NCBI GenBank assembly: GCA_028712175.1
Contig: JAQTQQ010000008.1
Coordinates: 1-50,199 of the forward strand
DNA: 50,199 nucleotides
Direction of reading: 5' to 3'
Origin: Candidatus Omnitrophota bacterium
Lineage (GTDB): Bacteria; Omnitrophota; Gorgyraeia; Gygaellales; Profunditerraquicolaceae
This document shows, piece after piece, positions 44,138 to 50,199 of this stretch; positions within the stretch are counted from its first letter, which is position 1, and each line of letters starts with the position of its first letter. The notes below the pieces were generated by a model. That model was not told the DNA's origin. It did no database searches and saw nothing but the letters and a program-made list of their open reading frames with translations. The translations under genes were made by a program, and so were the position numbers.

Positions 44138-45245
44138 AGCGATTTGTTTATTAGCATTATTTTCATTGTTTTTCTCTAACCTTTATGCGGGAGTCATTAT
44201 GCAGAAAACAGACAGGAACGATCCGGATGTTTTAAGCCGCCAGAACCTTGAAAGCCCTTTTGGGATCCTAGAATTTCTTCCCTGGAATCACGCCTGGAAC
44301 AATTTTAAGTATTCCGACGATCAAGCCCTGGAAAAAGCTATTTCTCTGATGCAGAAGGCCGGAGTCGGCTGGGTAAGGCTGGATTTTCTCTGGGAAGACA
44401 TTGAACCCAAAGAGGGGAATTTTGATTTTGCCAAGTATGATAATATTGTCCGCCTGTTAAAGGCAAAGGGGATCCATATCTTGGGGATTTTGCATTATAG
44501 CACGGAGTGGGCATCTGCCTGCGGGAAATGGAATTGCCCTCCCAAAGACAATGCTGTTTTTATAAACTATGTAAGTAAAGTTATCAACCGCTTTAAGGGC
44601 CAAGTTAAGCATTGGGAGATCTGGAATGAACCGGATTCTTATACATACTGGCAGCCTCAAGACGGGCTTAAATCTTACTGCCAGCTGCTAAAAGAAGTCT
44701 ATCTCGCTGCTAAAAAAATAGATCCTGATTGTAAGATATTAAACGGCGGGCTTGCTAACGGTATCTCCAGTGTAAATAACCTTTATGACAACGGAGCAAA
44801 AGGTTATTTTGATATATTAAACGTCCATTTTTTTCAAAATCCCTTATCGGGCAAGAATTCCATAGCGGCGGTAGGAGCTTTTCCTAAGCTTGCCTATAAG
44901 ATAATGGCGCGTAATGGAGACGGGGATAAGAAGATATGGATTACTGAAATCGGCTGCCCCGGTGTCAAGCCCAAGATAAAAACTGATAATTGGTGGTTAG
45001 GCGCCAATCCCGATGAAGCCCGGCAGGCAGGCTGGGTAAAGGCAGTTTATAGCGAGTTATTAAAAAATCAGCAAGTTGAGAAAATTTTCTGGGCCTTTTT
45101 CAGAGATACCAAGAAACACTGGAATAATGGGGTTGATTATTTTGGGTTGTTACGTTGGGATTTTTCCAAAAAGCCTTCTTTCTACGCTTACCAAAAATGT
45201 TTTAAACTGTGGAAAAAGAATAAAGGCTCAAGTTTACTAAAGTAA
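44091..45245 (+). CDS. Secreted glycoside hydrolase, clan-A (GH5/GH39-like)
   Basis: The 384-residue protein has a signal peptide (hydrophobic core about 17-30, ending near LYAG). A TIM-barrel glycosidase follows: the acid/base is E180 in WEIWNEPD and the nucleophile is E286 in WITEIGC, with VGWVRLDFLWEDIEPKEG near 82-99. It resembles PslG-like or cellulase-family enzymes acting on exopolysaccharide or peptidoglycan-linked glycans. The TTG 44091 start is uncertain: GGGGAGG at 44081 is only 3 bases away, and GTG 44100 is an alternative. It overlaps the M48 gene by 47 bases. Confidence 0.78.
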   Translation: MILVITLILNRNPINKAICLLALFSLFFSNLYAGVIMQKTDRNDPDVLSRQNLESPFGILEFLPWNHAWNNFKYSDDQALEKAISLMQKAGVGWVRLDFLWEDIEPKEGNFDFAKYDNIVRLLKAKGIHILGILHYSTEWASACGKWNCPPKDNAVFINYVSKVINRFKGQVKHWEIWNEPDSYTYWQPQDGLKSYCQLLKEVYLAAKKIDPDCKILNGGLANGISSVNNLYDNGAKGYFDILNVHFFQNPLSGKNSIAAVGAFPKLAYKIMARNGDGDKKIWITEIGCPGVKPKIKTDNWWLGANPDEARQAGWVKAVYSELLKNQQVEKIFWAFFRDTKKHWNNGVDYFGLLRWDFSKKPSFYAYQKCFKLWKKNKGSSLLK

Positions 45246-45262
45246 TATGCGCAGGAGAAAAT

Positions 45263-45346
45263 TGGTGCGGGGAGAGGGAGTTGAACCCTCAAGGGTTACC
45301 CCACACGCTTCTGAGACGTGCGCGTATGCCATTCCGCCATCCCCGC
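45263..45346 (-). tRNA. tRNA-Leu (anticodon CAG)
   Basis: The acceptor GCGGGGA (45346-45340) pairs with TCCCCGC, and CCA is encoded at the 3' end. The anticodon arm is CACGT-CTCAGAA-GCGTG with anticodon CAG. The variable arm forms a small stem (GGGG-TAA-CCCT), and the T arm is GAGGG-TTCAACT-CCCTC. It decodes CUG. A consensus promoter lies immediately upstream. Confidence 0.97.
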
Positions 45347-45359
45347 GAGATTAACCATA

Positions 45360-45388
45360 AGTATATCTTAGGGCCATTGCCCTGTCAA
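45360..45388 (-). promoter_or_regulatory. Promoter of tRNA-Leu
   Basis: On the minus strand TTGACA (45388-45383) and TATACT (45365-45360) are separated by 17 bases. The -10 box lies 13 bases before the mature tRNA 5' end. Confidence 0.8.
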
Positions 45389-45417
45389 TTAATTATCATT
45401 TAAGAGCCATAAATGGA

Positions 45418-45446
45418 TTGCGGCTTGTTTTCTTTGCTGGTATAAT
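45418..45446 (+). promoter_or_regulatory. Promoter of AEC transporter-smpB
   Basis: TTGCGG (45418-45423) and TATAAT (45441-45446) are 17 bases apart. Unlike the leaderless cases in this window, about 20 bases of leader with an AAGGGG site (about 45461) precede the ATG at 45472. Confidence 0.65.
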
Positions 45447-45471
45447 AATAATTTAAATTAAAGGGGTTACG

Positions 45472-46428
45472 ATGTTTTTAGAACATTTTAAGCTTACGGG
45501 GTTTGCCATGGCCCAAATATTTATTTTGGGCTCTTTAGGCTATTTTCTGGTCAGGAAGAAATTGTTTTCTCTGGCGGGGTTGGAGGATTTAAGCCGGCTT
45601 GTTATACAGGTTATTTTCCCTGCGTTGATCCTTAACCAGATGCTGCGGAATTTCAGTTTTGACCTGTATCCGATTTGGTGGGTGTTTCCGCTAATAAGCC
45701 TTGGGATTACTGTTTTAGGGTTAGGTTTAGGGTTAGGTTTAATAAAGCTGGCAAGGTTAAAAACACATAAACTGCAATTGTTAAGTTTGGTTGGATTTCA
45801 GAATTCCGGCTACCTGCCTTTGGCCATGGTAGCATCCATATTTTCCGGACAACAATTGAATGATATCTTTATTTATATATTTTTGTTTTTGCTGGGTTTT
45901 GATTTGGTTGCCTGGTCATTGGGGATATATATGCTTACTTACGATAGCCAGGCAAAATTCAAGTTGAAAAATATTTTTAGCCCTCCGGTAATCGCAAATT
46001 TGTCAGCCCTCTTACTTATAGCGTTGGGCTTAAATAAATTTATCCCCTCCGGCGTGCTTAAGCCCCTAGAGATGATAGGCAATTGCACATTGCCCCTTGC
46101 GATGATAGTTGTCGGAGGCAATGTTGCTTTGGTGCACTTAAAGAAAATAGACAAGAAGGCTGTTTTTTTTGTTCTTTTGGGAAAGTTGATTATATTGCCG
46201 GCGCTGGGAATATGGATAGTATTAAAACTTGGCCTGCCTCAACTATTCGGTTTCCTGATAGTCATGCAGCTGGCAATGCCTTCGGCAACTTCTTTGTCGG
46301 TGATTATCCGGCATTATAAAAGAGAGGATGTGTTAATTAGCCAAGGGGTGTTTTTCAGCCACATCGTCAGCCTTCTTACCATACCGGTATTTTTAGGTTT
46401 GTATTTATCTTTAGCTGTGTTAAAATGA
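45472..46428 (+). CDS. AEC family transporter
   Basis: The 318-residue membrane protein has about ten predicted helices, opening with FILGSLGYFLVRKKLFS and closing with IRHYKREDVLISQGVFFSHI, typical of auxin-efflux-carrier family proteins. Bacterial members transport malate, malonate or other organic acids; the substrate here is unknown. Its ATGA overlap with smpB probably means one transcript. Confidence 0.88.
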   Translation: MFLEHFKLTGFAMAQIFILGSLGYFLVRKKLFSLAGLEDLSRLVIQVIFPALILNQMLRNFSFDLYPIWWVFPLISLGITVLGLGLGLGLIKLARLKTHKLQLLSLVGFQNSGYLPLAMVASIFSGQQLNDIFIYIFLFLLGFDLVAWSLGIYMLTYDSQAKFKLKNIFSPPVIANLSALLLIALGLNKFIPSGVLKPLEMIGNCTLPLAMIVVGGNVALVHLKKIDKKAVFFVLLGKLIILPALGIWIVLKLGLPQLFGFLIVMQLAMPSATSLSVIIRHYKREDVLISQGVFFSHIVSLLTIPVFLGLYLSLAVLK

Positions 46429-46877
46429 GTAAACCTATTTCAACTAATCGCAAAGCCTATAGGGATTATGAAGTTTTAGAATCTTTAGAAAGCGGGATTA
46501 CTTTAAAGGGTTCCGAGGTTAAATCTTTACGCGCAGGCAAAATTAATTTAGATGATAGTTTCGCCCGCTTTGAGGGCGAGGAGATTTTTTTATATAACGC
46601 CCATATCAGCCATTATACAGAAGCCAGCTATCTCAATGTGGACCCGGACAGGCCCCGGAAATTATTGTTACACAAGAACCAAATCTTAAGGATCATCGGT
46701 AAACTTACCCAAAAAGGGCTTACTTTAATTCCCTTAAAGATTTATTTCAACGACCGGGGTTTTGTAAAAGTTGAGCTGGCTCTTTGCCGCGGCAAAAAAC
46801 TTTACGATAAGCGCCAGAGTATTAAAAAGCGGGAAACCGACCGCGAGATGAGAAGGATAGTTAAGAACAGACGGTGA
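46425..46877 (+). CDS. smpB: tmRNA-binding protein SmpB
   Basis: SmpB binds the tRNA-like part of tmRNA to rescue stalled ribosomes. The 150 residues include the OB-fold with LKGSEVKSLRAGKINLDDSFARFEGEEIFLYNAHISHY near 28-65 and the C-terminal tail DKRQSIKKRETDREMRR near 128-144, needed for trans-translation. It is complete and lies about 185 bases from ssrA. A 7-bp stem (46862-46887) straddles its stop. Confidence 0.96.
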   Translation: MSKPISTNRKAYRDYEVLESLESGITLKGSEVKSLRAGKINLDDSFARFEGEEIFLYNAHISHYTEASYLNVDPDRPRKLLLHKNQILRIIGKLTQKGLTLIPLKIYFNDRGFVKVELALCRGKKLYDKRQSIKKRETDREMRRIVKNRR

Positions 46878-46897
46878 TTAGTTCTTAGAAACCGTAA

Positions 46898-47044
46898 TGG
46901 TCGATAGTCGATGGACTATGGTCGATAAAACCGTACCTTTATAAAATATTTTTGGTGTTCAATAGATTTAAAGACTATTGACGATAAGAAATGTATAAAA
47001 TAACCGATGGTTTTATCGACAATCGACCATAGTCTATAGTCTAT
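46898..47044. repeat. Imperfect intergenic palindrome, copy 3
   Basis: Between smpB and ssrA a left arm (46914-46934, GACTATGGTCGATAAAACCG) pairs with a right arm (47007-47034) that carries a 4-base insertion. The interior also repeats GACTATTGACGATA. The word ATAGTCTATAGTC (47029-47041) is identical to one in copy 2. The gap contains no ORF. Confidence 0.65.
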
Positions 47045-47062
47045 TTATTCTTTTGATAATTT

Positions 47063-47467
47063 GGGGGTGAAAGGGTTCGACTTAAGATATGTCGGATAAA
47101 TTCAGCATGCCGCGGAGGTAAGGTTAGCCGCGTTAACAACCCTTACACAATTTAAACGCAAACACGCAAGTGTCACGTTTAGGAACATTTGTCGCTCCGT
47201 CATTGGCGGCGAGACCAATGTTCGTTCCAGCCTTCGGGCTTAATTAAGTCCGAAGCCTCTAACCGTCCTCTCCTACGGGATGGATTAGGGCCTTAGTAGG
47301 ATAGTTCCGGTCCTTGCCTTTAGAGCCGGAACGAAGTTTAAAAGGCTGCTCTTTGCAAATCCTGCCTTGTAGAAGTTGCAGAGCTAAGATAAATTACAGG
47401 GCTAAGCATGTAGCGGTATCTATCTGATTACTTAAGGACCCCGGTTCAATTCCGGGCACCTCCACCA
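47063..47467 (+). ncRNA. ssrA: tmRNA
   Basis: The transfer-messenger RNA is 405 bases long including CCA. Acceptor GGGGGTG (47063-47069) pairs with CACCTCC (47457-47463), followed by A and CCA. The T arm is CCCGG-TTCAATT-CCGGG. Pseudoknot 1 is visible near 47111-47152 (CGCGG/CCGCG interleaved with TAAGG/CCTTA). The resume codon is most likely GCA 47158, in the typical context AAACGCAAAC. The tag frame then reads AN...SLAA, but AGA (47212-47214) stands where a stop would be expected. The next in-frame stop is TAA 47245-47247, in the loop of a strong stem (about 47229-47258). SmpB lies just upstream. Confidence 0.95.
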
Positions 47468-47537
47468 ATTTTTTGCTGCGCAAAAAAATTGGTAAGACCT
47501 CGCCCGGCGAATTTGTAAAAATCTGGCGAGGCTGGTC
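47465..47537 (+). other. Two hairpins following tmRNA
   Basis: CCAATTTTTTGC (47465-47476) can pair with GCAAAAAAATTGG (47480-47492). Next, GACCTCGCC (47496-47504) pairs with GGCGAGG-ct-GGTC (47525-47537). The first includes the CCA end and could compete with tmRNA folding before 3' processing. Neither has a classic terminator T-run, but together they may end or process the transcript. Confidence 0.45.
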
Positions 47538-47586
47538 CAACTTTGGATTTTATAATGTTTAATTTATAAAAAAGTAAGGCCTATTT

Positions 47587-48669
47587 GTGGTTAATAAAAT
47601 CAAAATTTTGTTAGTTTTACTTCTGCTGTGCACATCCGGCTGTGTCACTGTGCCTAGCGGAGAGAATATACCTGCGTATTCTATCGGCGGTGTGACTTAT
47701 TACCCTTTGGTAAGTTTATGTGATTTGCGCCAAGTTACAATACAATATGATACGCTTTTACGCACCGCTTACTTGAGCAAAGATGCCAAAAGCGTAAAAT
47801 TGAGAATAGGGGACGGTTTGGTCCTTGTGAATAATAATGCAATGCATTTAAGTGCCCCAATTGATATTTATCAGGGGGCGATTGTTGTCCCCCGGCAATT
47901 TAAAGAGCAAGTTTTTGACATGTTATTTAAGCACCCTGCCGCAGTGCACCGCAGGACAGTGGCCGCTAAGATAAAATTAAATAAAATTGTTATTGATGCC
48001 GGGCACGGAGGCAATGACCCCGGGGCCATAGGAAAAAACGGCCTCAGGGAAAAAGATGTAAATTTAGACATTGCTAAGAGGCTGAACGCCCTTCTAAGGG
48101 CGGAGGGTGTACAAACAGTGCTTACCCGTTCAACGGATAGCTTTGTCCCGCTTTCCAGCCGGGTCAGTATTGCTAACCGTTCAGGGGCTGATTTATTTAT
48201 TAGTATCCATTCTAACGCTAATCGTTCGCGATCGTTATCCGGTTTTGAAGTTTATTATGTTGCCCCCAGCGTGAGCGACTCTAAACGCGCCGCGCTTACG
48301 GCGAGGAGCGTTCCGTTAAATTTAAAAGAAGCTGTTTTTGCCAATAACTCTACGGATTTAAAGACGATTGTCTGGGATATGATTTATAATAATAGCCGGG
48401 CCGAGTCAATAGAGTTATCGCGTTCTTTATGTAAAATTATGGATGCTAACATTGATGCCAATATTCTCGGAGTCAAGAATGCGCGCTTTCAGGTATTAAG
48501 AGGTATTAGAACGCCGGGAATATTAATTGAAGTTGGTTTTGTGTCAAATTTAAACGAGGAAAGGCTATTAAAAACCGCCGCTTATCGCCAGAAATTGGCA
48601 GAAGGCATATTAGAGGGGATCAGGGAGTATTCGCAAAATATGGCGCTTGTTGAGGTGATTTCAAGATGA
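47587..48669 (+). CDS. N-acetylmuramoyl-L-alanine amidase lipoprotein
   Basis: The 360-residue protein starts at GTG 47587 with a lipoprotein-like signal (LLLLCTSGC, cysteine near residue 19). A central region follows, then an Amidase_3 domain (about 130-350). Zinc ligands are the histidine in DAGHGG, the glutamate in LREKD and the histidine in SIHSNA. The catalytic glutamate is in LIEVGFVSN. It cleaves the stem peptide from MurNAc during division or remodelling. The middle region (about 30-120) may be an AMIN/copper-amine-oxidase-like domain. It overlaps murI by 4 bases. Confidence 0.88.
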   Translation: MVNKIKILLVLLLLCTSGCVTVPSGENIPAYSIGGVTYYPLVSLCDLRQVTIQYDTLLRTAYLSKDAKSVKLRIGDGLVLVNNNAMHLSAPIDIYQGAIVVPRQFKEQVFDMLFKHPAAVHRRTVAAKIKLNKIVIDAGHGGNDPGAIGKNGLREKDVNLDIAKRLNALLRAEGVQTVLTRSTDSFVPLSSRVSIANRSGADLFISIHSNANRSRSLSGFEVYYVAPSVSDSKRAALTARSVPLNLKEAVFANNSTDLKTIVWDMIYNNSRAESIELSRSLCKIMDANIDANILGVKNARFQVLRGIRTPGILIEVGFVSNLNEERLLKTAAYRQKLAEGILEGIREYSQNMALVEVISR

Positions 48670-49460
48670 AGTCTATCGGTATTTTTGATTCCGGTGTGGG
48701 CGGGCTTACTGTGGCCCGAGAGATAATCCGCCAACTACCCAATGAAAATATTGTTTATTTCGGTGATACCGCCCGTGTGCCTTACGGGATCAAGTCGCGC
48801 GAAACCGTTGTGCGTTTTTCTATTGAAAACATTTTATTTTTATTAAAACAGGATGTTAAGCTGATCTGTGTTGCCTGTAATACCGCATCCAGCTTTGCCT
48901 TGCCGGTGATAAAAAATAATTTCCGCGTGCCGATTATCGGCGTCATTACTCCCGGAGTAAGGGAGGCAGTTTATGCTTCCCAGAATAAACGCATAGGGGT
49001 AATTGGGACTAAGGGCACAATTAAGAGCCGCACCTATGAAACAGAAATTAAACAGCTTGATCCTAAGGTTAAAGTTACTGCCGCAGCCTGTCCTTTGTTT
49101 GTTCCTTTTGTCGAAGAGGGATGGACAAGCGGCGATGTGGTTTTAAGCGTGGCCAGGAGTTATTTAAAGCCGATTGCCGAAGCAGGAGTTGATACAGTGA
49201 TCTTAGGCTGTACGCATTACCCTTTGCTTAAACCGGTAATTCAGGGGATTTTGGGTAAACAGGTTACTCTAATCGATTCTGCTAAACAAGTGGCTTTTGA
49301 GGTAAAGAAAATTTTAGCCAGCGAAGATATGCTTAATCGTTCCAGGAGAAGCGGCAAGCATAAATTTTATGTCAGTGATAATCCGGAGTGGTTTAGTTCT
49401 TTGGCCCAGAGGTTTATGGGCAGGAAAGTCGCAGATGTAAGAAAGGTTGTTAATGTATAG
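48666..49460 (+). CDS. murI: Glutamate racemase
   Basis: MurI makes D-glutamate for peptidoglycan. The 264-residue protein has IFDSGVGGLTVAREI near 5-19, FGDTARVPYG near 36-45, the catalytic cysteine in ACNTAS near 72-77 and the second one in GCTHYPLL near 182-189. It is complete. The ATGA overlap joins it to the amidase, a logical cell-wall pairing. Confidence 0.95.
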   Translation: MKSIGIFDSGVGGLTVAREIIRQLPNENIVYFGDTARVPYGIKSRETVVRFSIENILFLLKQDVKLICVACNTASSFALPVIKNNFRVPIIGVITPGVREAVYASQNKRIGVIGTKGTIKSRTYETEIKQLDPKVKVTAAACPLFVPFVEEGWTSGDVVLSVARSYLKPIAEAGVDTVILGCTHYPLLKPVIQGILGKQVTLIDSAKQVAFEVKKILASEDMLNRSRRSGKHKFYVSDNPEWFSSLAQRFMGRKVADVRKVVNV

Positions 49461-49809
49461 CTTAAGAGTTGAAGGGGCTTTTAGCTCTGCGCATAATTTA
49501 AGGGGCTATAAGGGTAAATGCGAAGAATTGCACGGCCACAATTGGCGCGTCCAGATAAATATTAAATCTGACAGGCTCGATAAAATAGGCATGGTTTTGG
49601 ATTTTAAGTTACTGAAGAATAAATTAAGTGCCTGCTTAGAACAGATGGACCACAAATATTTAAATAAACTGCCTTATTTTAAGAAAGTGAATCCTACTTC
49701 CGAAAATATTGCGGCATATATTTATAAAAAATTGATAGTTCAGATCCCTTTGCTTAAGAGCGTTACTGTTTGGGAAAATAATACAAGCTGCGCTACTTAT
49801 GAAAAATAA
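49453..49809 (+). CDS. queD: 6-carboxytetrahydropterin synthase
   Basis: QueD makes 6-carboxytetrahydropterin, an early step to queuosine. I use ATG 49453 (118 residues, AAAGG 6 bases upstream), not TTG 49447. Zinc histidines are in FSSAHNL near 10-16 and LHGHNW near 26-31, with the catalytic cysteine in GKCEELHGHN. It overlaps murI by 8 bases and queC by 11. Confidence 0.92.
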   Translation: MYSLRVEGAFSSAHNLRGYKGKCEELHGHNWRVQINIKSDRLDKIGMVLDFKLLKNKLSACLEQMDHKYLNKLPYFKKVNPTSENIAAYIYKKLIVQIPLLKSVTVWENNTSCATYEK

Positions 49810-50199
49810 ATCACCCAAGCAGGCAGTGGTTCTTTTATCCGGCGGAATAGATTCAGCCACGGCCCTATATTTTGCCAAGAAAAAAGGTTACAGGTGTTTA
49901 TGCCTGGTCTTTGATTACGGCCAAATTCATAAAAAAGAGGTTATTCAAGCGGTTAAGATCGCTCGAGCAAGCGCATGCGCTTATAAAATCCTAAAAATAA
50001 GTTTTCCATGGAAAGGTTCTGCGCTTTTAGACAGAAAAATAAAGGTCCCTCGAAAGATTGCTAAGGGCGTGCCGCCTACTTATGTGCCGGCCCGTAATAT
50101 TGTATTTTTAAGTTTTGCTTTATCATTTGCCGAAACTGTCGGGGCCCGGGCGATTTTTATCGGAGCCCACGCCGAGGATTATTCAGGTTATCCGGATTG
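49799..50199 (+). CDS. queC: 7-cyano-7-deazaguanine synthase, partial
   Basis: QueC converts CDG to preQ0 in queuosine synthesis. The ORF starts at ATG 49799, inside queD, and runs off the window after 133 full codons. The PP-loop VVLLSGGIDSATAL near residue 10, FDYGQIHKKE near 38 and YVPARNIVFLS near 95-105 match the family. The last visible residues (GYPD) are those that precede the conserved zinc-cysteine segment. No stop is seen. Confidence 0.93.
   Translation, partial: MKNKSPKQAVVLLSGGIDSATALYFAKKKGYRCLCLVFDYGQIHKKEVIQAVKIARASACAYKILKISFPWKGSALLDRKIKVPRKIAKGVPPTYVPARNIVFLSFALSFAETVGARAIFIGAHAEDYSGYPD

Noticed and set aside
47212-47214. AGA used as a stop codon in this organism
   Set aside because: AGA occurs inside conserved genes as arginine, for example in the SmpB tail (DREMRRI), so a recoded stop is not supported.
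47420-47540. tmRNA 3' end as a phage or island attachment site
   Set aside because: tmRNA ends are common integration sites, but there is no integrase gene and no repeated copy of the tmRNA 3' end in the window.
1-50199. CRISPR array, transposon or prophage
   Set aside because: No regularly spaced direct repeats, transposase, recombinase or phage structural genes were seen.

Overview
The window is a dense, almost entirely chromosomal stretch from a diderm (Gram-negative-type) bacterium. Its genes for outer-membrane maintenance (LptF/LptG, a LolC/LolD-type exporter, MlaE/MlaF/MlaD), a class III-signal (GQSTLEY) mini-pilin, a two-subunit lycopene cyclase and the McsA/McsB/ClpC system together recall uncultured lineages such as Omnitrophota (formerly OP3). 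That assignment is inference from gene content; no 16S gene is present. I see no phage, transposase, integrase or CRISPR array, and no gene-free stretch longer than 300 bases.

Layout. 1-1.45 kb: mini-pilin, PurU and a small DUF2934-like membrane protein. 1.45-7.2 kb: an isoprenoid and carotenoid island with crtI, ispH, crtB, lycopene cyclase halves crtYc/crtYd, a TPR protein and a geranylgeranyl-diphosphate-type synthase. 7.2-11.4 kb: an NDH-2-like flavoprotein, DoxX, a thioredoxin-CcdA membrane protein, a DUF1573 protein and an HtpX protease that carries an EF-hand-like loop. 11.5-15.8 kb: lysS, LolC/LolD and a class IV aminotransferase. 15.9-27.8 kb: mcsA-mcsB-clpC-[mlaE-mlaF-mlaD]-radA-PIN/TRAM-ispD-ispF-cysE-cysS. 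This is the Bacillus subtilis order (mcsA-mcsB-clpC-radA-disA-yacL-ispD-ispF-gltX-cysE-cysS) with an Mla lipid-transport block where disA would follow, and without ctsR or gltX. 27.9-33.6 kb: tmk-holB-ricT-metG-tatD, again in Bacillus-like order, then a DUF362 ferredoxin. 33.7-37.9 kb: mtnA, thiL-tsaE-tsaB and alr. 37.9-40.9 kb (minus strand): comF-lptF-lptG. 40.9-45.2 kb: pyrE, an HI0933-type flavoprotein, a Maf-M48 fusion ORF and a secreted glycoside hydrolase. 45.2-47.5 kb: tRNA-Leu(CAG), an AEC transporter, smpB and ssrA (tmRNA). 47.6-50.2 kb: an amidase lipoprotein, murI, queD and a queC cut by the window edge.

How the genes work together. IspD, IspF and IspH are steps of the MEP pathway, the prenyl synthase probably makes GGPP, and CrtB, CrtI and CrtYc/CrtYd would carry it to a cyclised C40 carotenoid. 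McsA/McsB/ClpC is a complete protein-arginine phosphorylation and degradation module, and SmpB/tmRNA rescues stalled ribosomes. Most operons are translationally coupled by TAATG or ATGA overlaps.

Most notable. (1) At six operon heads a near-consensus promoter places the predicted transcription start on or within a few bases of the ATG, which implies leaderless mRNAs. (2) The tmRNA tag frame reads through a typical ...LAA ending into an AGA codon. (3) Maf is fused in frame to a lipoprotein-type M48 protease. (4) HtpX has a canonical 12-residue EF-hand loop. (5) A family of intergenic palindromes shares exact 13-14 base words.
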